From contig NZ_AP023396.1 in the NCBI RefSeq assembly GCF_014466955.1, positions 4,898,001 to 4,962,000 on the forward strand: a DNA stretch of 64,000 bases. Reading direction: 5' to 3'. This DNA is from Nocardia wallacei. Lineage in GTDB: Bacteria; Actinomycetota; Actinomycetes; Mycobacteriales; Mycobacteriaceae. The notes below the pieces were generated by a model. The model was not told the DNA's origin and did no database searches. It was given only the letters and a program-made list of their open reading frames with translations. The position numbers and the translations under genes are program-made. The number at the start of each line of letters is the position of its first letter. Position 1 is the stretch's first letter. Positions 25,039 to 34,237 of the stretch are shown one piece after another.

Positions 25039-26340
25039 ATGGCGTGGGACTTCGAGACCGAGCCCGAGTACCAGGCAAAGCTGGACTGGGCCGACGGATT
25101 CGTGCGCGAGGAGGTGGAGCCGCTGGATCTGGCCTGGCCGCACGAGCAGTTCGCGCCCTTGGACGGGGGCCGCCGGCAGGCCATCGCGCCGCTGAAACAG
25201 CGGGTGCGCGAACAGGGACTATGGGCGACGCACCTGGGTCCCGAGCTGGGCGGCCAGGGGCACGGGCAGGTGAAACTGGCTCTGCTGAACGAGATTCTGG
25301 GCCGGTCGTCCTGGGCGCCGATCGTGTTCGGCTGCCAGGCGCCCGACACCGGCAATGCCGAGATCATCGCCCACTACGGCACGCCGGAGCAGAAGGAGCG
25401 ATACCTGCGGCCGCTGCTGGAGGGCGAGTTGTTCTCCTGCTATTCGATGACCGAACCGCAGGCGGGCGCGGACCCGCGCGAATTCACCACCACCGCCGTC
25501 CGCGACGGGTCGGACTGGCTCATCAACGGCTGGAAGTACTTCTCCTCCAACGCGCGCACCGCGGAGTTCCTCATCGTCATGGCCGGCACCGACCCGGACG
25601 CCGGTGCGTACCAAGGGATGTCGATGTTCCTGGTGCCCGCCGACACCCCCGGCATCGAGATCGTCCGCGACGTGCGGCTCTACGGCGAACCCGAGGCCGC
25701 CGGTCAGCACGCGCTCATCCACTATCGGAATGTGCGGGTGCCGGATTCGGCGTTGCTGGGCGGGGCGGGGCAGGCCTTCGTCATCGCGCAGACCCGGCTC
25801 GGCGGCGGGCGCATCCACCACGCCATGCGCACCATCGGCCTCGCGCGCAAGGCGCTGGACATGATGTGCGAGCGGGCCCTCAGCCGGCGTACCGCGGGCA
25901 GCAGGCTGTCGGACAAACAGTTCGTGCAGGGGTTCATCGCCGATTCCTACGTCCAATTGCAGCAGTTCCGCCTGTTCGTGCTGTACGTGGCGTGGGAGAT
26001 CGACAAGCACAACGACTACCGGAAGGTGCGCAAGGACATCGCCGCGGTCAAGGTCGCGATGCCCGCGGTGCTGCACGACATCGCCTGGCGCGCAATGCAA
26101 GTGCACGGCGCGCTCGGCGTCACCGACGAAGTCCCGCTCATGCGCATGATCCACGGCGCGGCCGTCATGGGTCTGGCCGACGGACCCAGCGAGGTACACA
26201 AGACCACCGTCGCCAGGCAGGTGCTGCGCGACTACTCCCCCGCTGCCGGACTGTGGCCCTCCGAATGGATTCCGGCGAAACGAGAAGCGGCCCTGGCCAG
26301 ATACGCGGAATTCCTGGAACACGAAGTAGGAAACCGATGA
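25039..26340 (+). CDS. Acyl-CoA dehydrogenase family protein
   Basis: A 433-residue flavoprotein with a GGAGAGGCGAGGC ribosome site. The FAD/substrate segments CYSMTEPQAGADP and GWKYFSSNARTAEF mark the middle beta domain, and the C-terminal helical domain has MQVHGALGVTDEVPL and a GPSEVHK end, as in ACAD10/11 and FadE-type long-chain enzymes. It oxidises an acyl-CoA at the alpha-beta bond. The next gene, overlapping by ATGA, encodes an APH-like kinase; the two together correspond to the kinase and dehydrogenase parts of human ACAD10/ACAD11. Confidence 0.9.
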   Translation: MAWDFETEPEYQAKLDWADGFVREEVEPLDLAWPHEQFAPLDGGRRQAIAPLKQRVREQGLWATHLGPELGGQGHGQVKLALLNEILGRSSWAPIVFGCQAPDTGNAEIIAHYGTPEQKERYLRPLLEGELFSCYSMTEPQAGADPREFTTTAVRDGSDWLINGWKYFSSNARTAEFLIVMAGTDPDAGAYQGMSMFLVPADTPGIEIVRDVRLYGEPEAAGQHALIHYRNVRVPDSALLGGAGQAFVIAQTRLGGGRIHHAMRTIGLARKALDMMCERALSRRTAGSRLSDKQFVQGFIADSYVQLQQFRLFVLYVAWEIDKHNDYRKVRKDIAAVKVAMPAVLHDIAWRAMQVHGALGVTDEVPLMRMIHGAAVMGLADGPSEVHKTTVARQVLRDYSPAAGLWPSEWIPAKREAALARYAEFLEHEVGNR

Positions 26341-27386
26341 CCGAGCAGACCGCCGAAACCACCACCCTCGACCTCACGCGGCTCACCGACTGGCTGGACC
26401 GGACCGGTATCCCGGGCGCCGGGGCGCCCCTCACCGTCACACAGCTGTCCGGCGGGGCACAGAACGAGATCTACGACCTGCGCCGCGGCGACCATCGCAG
26501 CGTGCTGCGCATTCCGCCCGCCGCCGCCCCGGCGGAGCGCGACAACGGGATTCTGCGCGAATGGCGCATCACCGAGGCGCTCGACGGCACCGATGTGCCG
26601 CACGCGAACGCGGTCGCCGTCTGCACCGATCCGGAGGTGCTGGGCCGGGCCTTCTTCCTGATGGGTTACGTCGACGGATGGTCGCCGATGCAGCATCAGC
26701 GGGCGTGGCCCGAACCGTTCGGCGGTGACGCCGCGGCCCGGGCCGGGCTCGCGTATCAGCTGGTCGAGGGCATCGCGCTGCTGTCGCGGGTGGACTGGCG
26801 AGCGCGCGGGCTGAGTGACCTGGGCCGGCCCGACGGCTTCCACGATCGGCAGGTGCGGCGCTGGACGGGCGTGTTCGATCGGATCAAGGGCCGCGACCTC
26901 GAGGGCATGGACGTCGCCACCGCCTGGCTGAATACCCATCGCCCACTGGATTTCGTGCCCGGGGTGATGCACGGGGACTACCAGTGGGCCAATGTCATGT
27001 ATCGCCACGGCGGGCCCGCGCGGCTCGCCGCGATCGTCGACTGGGAGATGGGCACGATCGGCGATCCCAAACTGGATCTCGCCTGGGCACTGCGTGATTG
27101 GCCCGCCGACACCCACTCAGACGAAGCCGCGAAGTCCAGCTATGTCGACCTGCGGGACATGCCCTCTCGCGACCGGCTCGTCGCGCACTACGCCGAGGTG
27201 TCCGGCCGCCAGGTCGACGATCTCGACTACTACCTGGTGCTGGCGAGCTGGAAACTCGCCATCGTGCTCGAGCAAGGCTTCCAGCGCGCGGGGAACAACC
27301 CCAAAGCGCAAGCCTTCGGCACCATCGTGCCGCAGCTCATGCGTTCGGCCGCCGACCTCGCGGAGACCACGGCCTACCGCGGGTGA
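26337..27386 (+). CDS. APH-family kinase, ACAD10/11 N-domain-like
   Basis: A 349-residue aminoglycoside-phosphotransferase-fold protein. It has the LSGGAQNEIYDL nucleotide loop, VLRIPP strand with neighbouring acidic residues, catalytic HGDYQWANVM (the H-G-D-x-x-x-x-N loop, near residue 220) and VDWEMGTIGDPKLDLAW (metal-binding Asp). This subgroup is linked to acyl-CoA dehydrogenases rather than antibiotics. In ACAD10/11 the kinase phosphorylates 4-hydroxyacyl-CoA so that the dehydrogenase domain can eliminate phosphate. The translational coupling seen here supports the same division of labour; the substrate is inferred. Confidence 0.85.
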   Translation: MTEQTAETTTLDLTRLTDWLDRTGIPGAGAPLTVTQLSGGAQNEIYDLRRGDHRSVLRIPPAAAPAERDNGILREWRITEALDGTDVPHANAVAVCTDPEVLGRAFFLMGYVDGWSPMQHQRAWPEPFGGDAAARAGLAYQLVEGIALLSRVDWRARGLSDLGRPDGFHDRQVRRWTGVFDRIKGRDLEGMDVATAWLNTHRPLDFVPGVMHGDYQWANVMYRHGGPARLAAIVDWEMGTIGDPKLDLAWALRDWPADTHSDEAAKSSYVDLRDMPSRDRLVAHYAEVSGRQVDDLDYYLVLASWKLAIVLEQGFQRAGNNPKAQAFGTIVPQLMRSAADLAETTAYRG

Positions 27387-27434
27387 ACCGGGCAGCGTAT
27401 GGGTTCGCCCGGCCCTACGGTGCCGTGAGCGCCG

Positions 27435-27872
27435 TCAGTTCTTCTTCAGCTCCTCGGCGAGCATCACGAGGATATCGCTGGGGCCGCGGACGTAGGTGAG
27501 CCGGTAGATGTCCTCGTAGGTCGCCACGCCGCGCAACGGATGACAACCGTGCTTCGCGGCTGTCTCGAGGGCCTGGTCGAGGTCATCGACCGAGAACGCG
27601 ACGCGGTGCATGCCGATATCGTTGGGACGAGCGGGCTCCGACTCGATCGCTTCGGGATGGATGTACTCGAAGAGCTCGAGCCGGCCGTGACCGTCCGGCG
27701 TCTGGAGCATCGCGATATCGGCGTGGTTGCCGTCGAGGCCGACGGCGGTGTCGGTCCACTCGCCGCTGACCGTGTCACGGCCGACGAGCGTGAGGCCGAG
27801 GTCGGTGAAGAACGCGATCGCCGCATCGATGTCGCGCACGGCGATGCCGACATTCTCGAGTTTGATGGCCAT
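27435..27872 (-). CDS. VOC/glyoxalase superfamily protein
   Basis: A 145-residue protein with two beta-alpha-beta3 modules: ENVGIAVRDIDAAIAFFTDLGL (first module) and MHRVAFSVDDLDQALE (second). GRLELFEY supplies a candidate metal-ligand Glu, as in methylmalonyl-CoA epimerase or dioxygenase-like members. Function is not predictable beyond superfamily. It lies 10 bases downstream of the SDR gene stop and completes a minus-strand three-gene set. Confidence 0.8.
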   Translation of the reverse strand: MAIKLENVGIAVRDIDAAIAFFTDLGLTLVGRDTVSGEWTDTAVGLDGNHADIAMLQTPDGHGRLELFEYIHPEAIESEPARPNDIGMHRVAFSVDDLDQALETAAKHGCHPLRGVATYEDIYRLTYVRGPSDILVMLAEELKKN

Positions 27873-27882
27873 GCGTCGCATG

Positions 27883-29007
27883 CTACCGAGCCGGGTCGAT
27901 CTCCTCGGCGGTGCCGGAGGCGAGGGCGCCGGGGCCGTATTTGGCGGCGATGAGCTTCCAGGGATCGGCGTAGGGCCCGCGGCGTTCCGAACGGCGTTGC
28001 AGCGCAAGGAGTGTCCGCAGGATCGGGCGCAGGGCCGGTCCGACGGCTCGCAGCGCCATCCGGGTCGCGCGGGGGCGGCTCTCGGCGATCCAGTCGACGG
28101 TCTGCTGCCAGTCGTGGTGCTGATAGTCCAGCAGCGCTTGGGATCCGGTGGTGTCGAACCAGCCGGTGAAGCTCCAGCCGCGGTCGTCGGCGGGATCGCC
28201 GGGCAGGCTCGCGGAGGCACCGAGGCGGCCGATGCCGATGGCCGCGAGCATGTCGTCCTCGACGTCGCGGTGGGTGCGCCGGTAGGTGTCGTTGCCGCCG
28301 ATGAGCAGGATCTTGCCGTCGATGGCGGCGCGGCGGTCGACGGCGTTGGCGAACGCGGTCGCGACATCGCGCGCGTCGACGCCGTGGAGCCGGTTGTCAC
28401 CGGGGGTGGCGCGCATGAGCAGCAGGTAGTCACCGTTGAGGCCGGCCGTGCCGTCGGGTGAGAGCACTCCGGCCAGGCGCAGGATCGCGTGCGGCAGTCC
28501 GCTGCCGGTGACGACCGCCTCGGTCAGCACCTTGTCCTCGCCGTACTGGTCGATCGGACGCACCGCAGTGTCCGGGGTGATCAGCTCGGGATAGCGGTAG
28601 GGATTGCGTGAGCCGTACACCGCGGCGCTGGAGGCGTACACCAGCAGCGGCGGCTCCGGCAGCGCGCGGGCGGCCCGGACCAGTGCGGTGGTGCCGTCGA
28701 CACTGATCCGCCTCGCCAGGGCCGGATTCCGGTAGGACCGCGGCGAATACATCGCCGCGAGGTGGACGATCGCACCGGGCCGGTGTTCGGCGACGAGCGC
28801 CCCGACGGCCGCGTCGTCGAGCAGATCGGCGTAGGCGGTGTGCAGCGTGCCGGGATGTCCGTGGGCGGCCATGCCGTCGGCGACCGCCGAGGTGGCCTCG
28901 GTGCGCAGGTCGGTGGCGACAACGGTGCGGCCGCGCGACAGCAGGATCTCCGCGCAGCGCTTGCCGACCTGACCGAAGGCGCCGGTGACGAGGACGGTGC
29001 CGGTCAT
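27883..29007 (-). CDS. NAD-dependent epimerase/dehydratase family protein (extended SDR)
   Basis: A 374-residue extended SDR with VTGAFGQVGKRCAEIL (NAD loop) and YASSAAVYGSRN (active-site region). The usual YxxxK is replaced by YGEDKVLTE, in which Tyr and Lys keep the Y-x-x-x-K spacing. Its start overlaps the stop of the SnoaL-like gene (ATGA at 29004-29007). The substrate is unknown. The SnoaL/SDR/VOC grouping suggests a catabolic or tailoring pathway rather than envelope sugar metabolism. Confidence 0.8.
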   Translation of the reverse strand: MTGTVLVTGAFGQVGKRCAEILLSRGRTVVATDLRTEATSAVADGMAAHGHPGTLHTAYADLLDDAAVGALVAEHRPGAIVHLAAMYSPRSYRNPALARRISVDGTTALVRAARALPEPPLLVYASSAAVYGSRNPYRYPELITPDTAVRPIDQYGEDKVLTEAVVTGSGLPHAILRLAGVLSPDGTAGLNGDYLLLMRATPGDNRLHGVDARDVATAFANAVDRRAAIDGKILLIGGNDTYRRTHRDVEDDMLAAIGIGRLGASASLPGDPADDRGWSFTGWFDTTGSQALLDYQHHDWQQTVDWIAESRPRATRMALRAVGPALRPILRTLLALQRRSERRGPYADPWKLIAAKYGPGALASGTAEEIDPAR

Positions 29008-29540
29008 TTCGCCGACCTCCGTGCCACGGCCGCCCCCGCCGCATCGCGCAGCCGGGGCGGTATCCGGACGGAGACGAACGGGGTGCAGAGGTCTTCGCGC
29101 AACCGCGTCAGTGTGGAGGTCTCGAGGTACCAGCGGCCCTCGACCTTCTCGTAGGTTTCGTGGTAGTGCCCGTAGCCGACCAGGCGCAGGCCGGGAGCCA
29201 GCGCCACGATGTCCTGCAGTGCCCAGCTGCCGCGAGCGGCGGTGGGCGATATCAGTTCTATCTCCGGCGCGTGCACCTGATGCACGGTAATACGTGACGG
29301 CTTGCCCAGGGTGGCGATCACGAACGCCACGAAGGCGTCGGCGCCAGTGATCACGCGGCCGCCCGCCTCGGACGTGTCGCCGACGAAATCATCGGTGAAC
29401 AGGCTCCGCCATGCCGCCCAGTCCTTGGTGTCCAGATGGCGGCAATAGCGTGCCTTCAGCCGCTTGATGGCTTCTATATCGCGGAAGTAGTGCGGGTCAT
29501 CGAGATTCGCCGCTGGCTCGTCCTGGACCGAAGCGCTCAT
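29004..29540 (-). CDS. SnoaL-like / NTF2-fold protein
   Basis: A 178-residue protein of the nuclear-transport-factor-2 fold: EAIKRLKARYCRHLDTKDWAAWRSLFTDDF at the start is the standard opening of the SnoaL_4-type family, which contains cyclases, isomerases and dehydratases as well as hydroxylating-dioxygenase small-subunit-like members. Catalytic function cannot be inferred. It is the first gene of the minus-strand operon behind the palindrome at 29572-29586. Confidence 0.78.
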   Translation of the reverse strand: MSASVQDEPAANLDDPHYFRDIEAIKRLKARYCRHLDTKDWAAWRSLFTDDFVGDTSEAGGRVITGADAFVAFVIATLGKPSRITVHQVHAPEIELISPTAARGSWALQDIVALAPGLRLVGYGHYHETYEKVEGRWYLETSTLTRLREDLCTPFVSVRIPPRLRDAAGAAVARRSAK

Positions 29541-29571
29541 GCCAGTCCTCTCGCAGTGCCGGAAATTTCAT

Positions 29572-29586
29572 TCTTCATTATGAAGA
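29572..29586. promoter_or_regulatory. Palindromic operator candidate in divergent gap
   Basis: TCTTCAT-T-ATGAAGA is a perfect 7-base inverted repeat in the AT-rich part of the gap between the SnoaL-like gene (start 29540) and the flavoprotein gene (start 29702). No adjacent gene encodes an obvious regulator for it. Confidence 0.45.
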
Positions 29587-29701
29587 GTCTGGATATCGAA
29601 TGGTGTGCCGCCCGCGCGAATCCGGGTGATGCCCGTCACAGCCTGTCATAGGCCCGGCGGCCGCGGTGTCTGGTGCTCGACCCCTGAACGAAGGAGACAC
29701 C

Positions 29702-30889
29702 ATGAGCGGGCACATCGATGTCATCGTCATCGGCGGCGGCTATGCCGGGGTGATGGCCGCGAATCGGCTGACCCAGCGCGCCGACGTGCGAGTCACCGTC
29801 GTCAATCCGCGCTCGGTCTTCGTTCCGCGGCTGCGCCTGCACCAGTTGGTGGGTGGCACGCACGACGCGGTCGTCGACTACACGACCGTGCTGGCCGACG
29901 GCGTGCGGCTGGTCGTGGACAGCGTGACGCGGATCGACGCTGGCGAGCGCAGCGTGACGCTGGCGGAGGGCGGCACGATCGGCTACGACTATCTGGTCTA
30001 CGCCGCGGGCAGCGGCAGCGGAGGGCCGCGAGTGCCGGGTGCGGACGAATTCGCCTACCCGGTGGCCACTTTCGAGGCGGCGCAGCGGTTGCGGTCGGTG
30101 CTGTTCGACACCCCGATGACGGCCGCGGTGACGGTCGTCGGCGGCGGGCCGACCGGAATCGAGACCGCGGCCGAGCTGGCGGAGCGGGGCCGCGACGTCA
30201 CCTTGGCCTGCGGCGGCGTCCTCGGCCCGTACCTGCACCCGAAGGCCCGGCGCACCGCTCGCAAATACCTTGCGGCGCTCGGTGTCAGCGTGCTGGAAGG
30301 TCCCGAGTCCGCGGTCACCGCGGTGACGCGGGACGCCGTGGTGCTCGCCGACGGACGCGCCCGGGAGAGCCTGGTCACCGTCTGGACCGCCGGATTCGGC
30401 GTGCCCGACCTGGCCGAGCGCAGCGGTCTGCGCACCGACTCCGCCGGGCGGCTGCTCACCGACGAGACCTTGACCAGTATCGACGACGAGCGGATCGTCG
30501 CGGCGGGTGATTCGTCGGCGCCCTCCGGCGTGCCGTTCCGGATGAGCGCCTACGCCGCGGGATGCCTGGGCGCCCACGCCGCCGACACCGTGCTCGACCG
30601 GATCGCGGGTAACCAGGCCGAGCCGATCGACCTGTCGTTCCCCGCCATGTGCGTCAGCTTCGGCCGCCGCGCGGGCATCTTCCAGCTCGCCCACAAGGAC
30701 GACACCGCGATGCGCCTCTACTTCGCAGGCTTCGCGGGCAGGAAACTCAAGGAGTTCTCCTGCGCGGCCAGCGTCTCCCACCTGGTGAAGGAGGCCCGCA
30801 AACCCGGCTCCCACACCTGGCCCAAGGACGGCAGACACCGCCCCCGCCTCCTGCAATCCCACCCGGCCGACACCACCCCGCTCGGCTGA
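29702..30889 (+). CDS. NDH-2-like FAD-dependent oxidoreductase
   Basis: A 395-residue flavoprotein started at the ATG after GAAGGAGACACC. It has two dinucleotide-binding motifs, VIGGGYAGVMAANRL for FAD and VVGGGPTGIETAAELAERG for NAD(P)H, and VAAGDSSAP near residue 270 for the FAD ribityl site. The arrangement is that of type II NADH dehydrogenases and related pyridine nucleotide-disulfide oxidoreductases without a redox CxxC. Electron acceptor unknown; a quinone is possible. Confidence 0.85.
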   Translation: MSGHIDVIVIGGGYAGVMAANRLTQRADVRVTVVNPRSVFVPRLRLHQLVGGTHDAVVDYTTVLADGVRLVVDSVTRIDAGERSVTLAEGGTIGYDYLVYAAGSGSGGPRVPGADEFAYPVATFEAAQRLRSVLFDTPMTAAVTVVGGGPTGIETAAELAERGRDVTLACGGVLGPYLHPKARRTARKYLAALGVSVLEGPESAVTAVTRDAVVLADGRARESLVTVWTAGFGVPDLAERSGLRTDSAGRLLTDETLTSIDDERIVAAGDSSAPSGVPFRMSAYAAGCLGAHAADTVLDRIAGNQAEPIDLSFPAMCVSFGRRAGIFQLAHKDDTAMRLYFAGFAGRKLKEFSCAASVSHLVKEARKPGSHTWPKDGRHRPRLLQSHPADTTPLG

Positions 30890-30901
30890 CAGCCGACCGC
30901 C

Positions 30902-30925
30902 CCTGCGCCGATCATTCGACGCAGG
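30902..30925. terminator. Weak hairpin between convergent genes
   Basis: CCTGCG...CGCAGG (12-base loop) sits in the 90-base gap between the flavoprotein and the convergent phosphotransferase. No T-run follows, so this is only a possible bidirectional terminator. Confidence 0.3.
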
Positions 30926-30979
30926 CGCACATCCCTTCCGCCACGAGCCATCCGCCCACCACATCACCCGGCAACGTCG

Positions 30980-31909
30980 TCAGCGGCGGTAATGCGTTGC
31001 CCCGGCCGATGCCACAAGACGGTCGAGTGCGGCGTGGGCCGGCGGGCCCCAGGTGGGTTTGCCGCCGGGGCGGCCGTGGGTCCCGGCGTCTCCGATGAGG
31101 ATGCCCGCGAGGGCTCGCAGGACGGCGCAGCCGCGCGCGCGACGCAGGGTGGCGGCGTCGGCGGCCGGTTGGTAGGCGGCGTGGAAGCGGTCGACGGTGT
31201 GTTCCGGTAGCAGCATCCACGCCGCGGCGAGGTCCCAGGCCGGGTCGCCCGCACAAAGGTCACCGAAATCGATCACTCCACAGAGAGTGCCTTGTGCGGT
31301 AAGGACATTGGCGGGATGGAGATCGCCGTGGAGCCAGATCCGCGGGCCCGCCCACGCGGGCGCGCCGACGGCATCGGCCCAGACCGCGCGCACCGCGTCG
31401 GGGTCGGGGATCAGCCCCGCCCGGGTCGCCTCGGTCAGTTGCCGCTCGAACGGCTCGGCGTAGTCGGTGAGTGGTCCCCCGCGGCCGCGGCCGGTCGGCG
31501 CCGCGGCGGGGGCGGGCCGGTGCAGTGCGGTGAGGAACGCGGCCAAGGTGTCGGCGGATTCCGCGGTGGTGGCGGGCGAGTGGTCAGCGGGCGCGCCCGG
31601 CACCCAGGTGGTGACGATCCAGGGCCGCGGGAATCGCTCGGAGGGCTCACCGAGGCGCTGCGGAACGGGGACCGGCAGCGGCAGGCGCGGTGCGAGGGCG
31701 GGCACCCACTCGAATTCCTTGCGTAACAACATATCCGCCGACTCGGTGGCCCAGGGCAACCGCACGGCGAGGTCCTCACCGAGCCGCCACAGCTGGTTGT
31801 CCCAGCCTCGCGCGCCGAGGGCCGGCGAGCGGTCGGACAAGTCGGGATGCTGGTCGCGCAACAGGTCCCGGATCAGGTCGGCGGTGATCTCGATCGCGGT
31901 ATGGGTCAC
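30980..31909 (-). CDS. Aminoglycoside phosphotransferase-family kinase
   Basis: A 309-residue APH-fold protein: GWDNQLWRLGEDLAVRLPW (nucleotide-binding strand with a candidate Lys/Arg position), WLHGDLHPANVL (catalytic Asp plus Asn) and VIDFGDLCAGDPAWDLA (metal site). It is closer to streptomycin-3''-kinase-like and generic small-molecule kinases than to the ACAD-linked kinase at 26337. It may be an antibiotic-modifying enzyme or a housekeeping kinase; sequence alone does not decide. It stands alone on the minus strand, with the methyltransferase gene ending 29 bases beyond its start. Confidence 0.82.
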   Translation of the reverse strand: MTHTAIEITADLIRDLLRDQHPDLSDRSPALGARGWDNQLWRLGEDLAVRLPWATESADMLLRKEFEWVPALAPRLPLPVPVPQRLGEPSERFPRPWIVTTWVPGAPADHSPATTAESADTLAAFLTALHRPAPAAAPTGRGRGGPLTDYAEPFERQLTEATRAGLIPDPDAVRAVWADAVGAPAWAGPRIWLHGDLHPANVLTAQGTLCGVIDFGDLCAGDPAWDLAAAWMLLPEHTVDRFHAAYQPAADAATLRRARGCAVLRALAGILIGDAGTHGRPGGKPTWGPPAHAALDRLVASAGATHYRR

Positions 31910-31937
31910 GCGAGACCACGATAGCCCGGGCGGCGAA

Positions 31938-32705
31938 TCACCGTGGGAATGCCGGGTGGGCGGAGCAGGGGCCGCTGTGTCGAGGGGTTCGGGCGATGAC
32001 GGTCAGCAGGATTTGGGGGATGTCCAGCCAGCCGGGTGCGGTGGACATGTGGTGCGCGGCGCGGAGGTCGGCGGGTGATACGTCGAGGTGGTCGTGGGTG
32101 GATTCGATGCCGTTCCACCATTGATCCTGGGTGCCGCCGCCGAGGCGGATCGGCAGCGCGTGTACCTGGATGTCGGTGAGTGCCAGTCTGGTCAGGAGCG
32201 CCGGCACGGTGCGGATCCAGGTCAGTGCCGCGCCGGTGTGCACGGCGTGATCGTGATAGGCCGCCAGCACTCGGCCCAGGACGGCGTCCGGCGCGGCGGC
32301 GTCGTCGAGTTGATAGGGCTCGGTGAGCATCAGGACGCCGCCCGGGCGCAGCATGGTGGCCGCGGTCGCCACAATGGTGTTGCGAGCCGCGGCCTTACCG
32401 AGCGTCAGCCGGGAGTGAATCAGATCGAATCGCCGACCACGTTGCCGCGACGGCGAATTCGGGCCCACCGCGGCAATCCGGCATCCGGCCGCAAGCGTCC
32501 GATGGTCCGCCGTACTCACCCGGGCCGCGGGGTAGGTCCGCGCGAGCGCTGCCGCCAGCCCCGCCGAGGCGGTACTGATATCGAGAAGGCGAGCGTCGGG
32601 TCGCAACTCCAGCGCGGAGATCAGTCCGAGGCTGTACTCGTCGAGCGGCGTCGCCGCGCCGGAGTCGCTGTTGTCGCTCTCGTGCCAGCCGGGAATCATC
32701 TGCAT
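31938..32705 (-). CDS. Class I SAM-dependent methyltransferase-like protein
   Basis: A 255-residue Rossmann-like protein. Motif I reads LLDISTASAGLAAAL, where the usual D-x-G-x-G-x-G is degenerate (only one Gly in place), and the later strand has MLRPGGVLMLTEP, the typical motif III. The acidic residue of motif II is not clear. It could bind SAM weakly or be an orphan/inactive member. It lies downstream of the frameshifted exporter on the same strand with a 90-base gap. Confidence 0.65.
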   Translation of the reverse strand: MQMIPGWHESDNSDSGAATPLDEYSLGLISALELRPDARLLDISTASAGLAAALARTYPAARVSTADHRTLAAGCRIAAVGPNSPSRQRGRRFDLIHSRLTLGKAAARNTIVATAATMLRPGGVLMLTEPYQLDDAAAPDAVLGRVLAAYHDHAVHTGAALTWIRTVPALLTRLALTDIQVHALPIRLGGGTQDQWWNGIESTHDHLDVSPADLRAAHHMSTAPGWLDIPQILLTVIARTPRHSGPCSAHPAFPR

Positions 32706-32794
32706 ATCGTGTGGCCCCGTATCGCGAGTGTTGTCCAGCAGTGGTTTGCCCGATGATTCTGCGCACGGCCCCTAGCGGCTACCTTGCAATGCAC

Positions 32795-34208
32795 TTAAAC
32801 ACGGCAGCGGGGCGGCGTACCGCACCCGAATGTGGTGACGACCGCGACCATTCCCGCGACGGCCAGGACCGCGGTGATCGCGAACGCGGCGTGGAATCCG
32901 CGGAGCCCGGTACCGGTCACCAGCACGGTCGAGACCGCGGCGACACCGGCCGCGCCACCGATCTCCCGCATCGTCTCGATCAGACCGGCGGCCAATCCGA
33001 CTTCCGCCTCGTCGACCCCGGCCAGCGCGCCGATCTGCAACGACGGGACGCACAGCCCGAAGCCGAGCCCGGCGAGCAGGAACGGGGTGAGCAGCCCGGC
33101 GAGATATCCGGCACCGGCCGCCACCTGGGTCAGCCACAGCATTCCCACCGCGATGAGCGCCGAGCCGATGATCAGCAACCATCGGACCCGCACCGCTGTG
33201 GCGAGGCGTCCCGCGGCCGTCGAGGTCACGAACACGGTCGTAGTGGTCGCCAACCACGCCAGCCCCGTCCGCACGGGCGAGTAGCCGAATTCCTGCTGCA
33301 TCAACAGTGATCCGAGAAAGATGAACGAGAAGAACGCGCCGAACCCGAACAGCGCCGTGAGGTTCGCGCCGACCAGCGTGCGGTTGCGCACCACCGCCGC
33401 GGGCACCAGCGGCGCCGCGGCCCGCGCCTCGATCATCACGAACGCCGCCAGCGCCACGCCCGCCGCGACACCCCATGCGAGCGTGGACACCGCGGTCCAG
33501 CCGTGCGTCGCCGCATGGTGCAGCGCGTAGACGAACAGCAGCAGCCCGCTGGTCACCGCGCCCGCCCCGGCGAGGTCGAGCCGCCCCGCGCGGTCGCGGG
33601 CGCGGTCGGCGACGAGGCCCGCGGCGACGACGCCGAGCAGCACCAGCCCGATCGGAACGTTGACGAAGAACGCCCAGCGCCAGCCCGGACCACCGGCGAT
33701 CAGGCCACCGGCGACCACGCCGAACGTCCCGGCCGCCCCGCCGACGGCGCCGAAGACGCCGAGGGCCCGATTGCGTTCCCGCCCTTCCGGAAAGGGTGAC
33801 GGCGAGCAACGACAACGCACCGGGCGCGACGAGCGCGCCACCCAGACCCTGCAATCCGCGCGCGGCGACAAGCAGCCCGAGGCTCTGTGACAGTCCCGCC
33901 AGCAGCGAGGCACCGGTGAACAGGCCCAACCCGGCGAGCAGTATCCGCCGCTGCCCCAGCAGGTCGGTCATCCGCCCGCCGATGAGCAGGAAGCCGCCCA
34001 GCAGCAGGCCGTAGGCGACGACGACCCATTGCGCGCCGTCGTTGCCGACATGGAGATCGCGCTGGATCGAGGGCAGCGCCACATTCACGATGGCGATGTC
34101 GACCGACACCATGGACTGGGCCGCGCACACCAGCCCCAGCAGGAGTCCGCGCCGGGCTCGGCCGGAGTCCGGAATCGTTGCCCGCGCGGGCTTTTCGATC
34201 AAGGTCAT
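32795..34208 (-). pseudogene. DHA2-family (14-TM) MFS drug exporter, frameshifted
   Basis: The first ~137 residues (from ATG 34208) read as a normal EmrB/QacA-type exporter: SMVSVDIAIVNVALPSIQ (motif D1), GGRMTDLLGQRR (motif A), GLGGALVAPGALSLL (motif C). At the GGG at 33794-33796 (CCC on the coding strand) the frame shifts: the family continuation FPEGRERNRALGVFGAVGG is only found in the next frame, which stays open to 32795 and supplies the remaining ~330 residues with good helices. One extra C is the simplest explanation, from either a real mutation or a sequencing error. Reassembled length (~470) is normal. It is the last member of the HxlR/ECF42 gene group. Confidence 0.82.
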
Positions 34209-34237
34209 GATCCGTGTCCTCTCGTTGCGCGGGGTGA

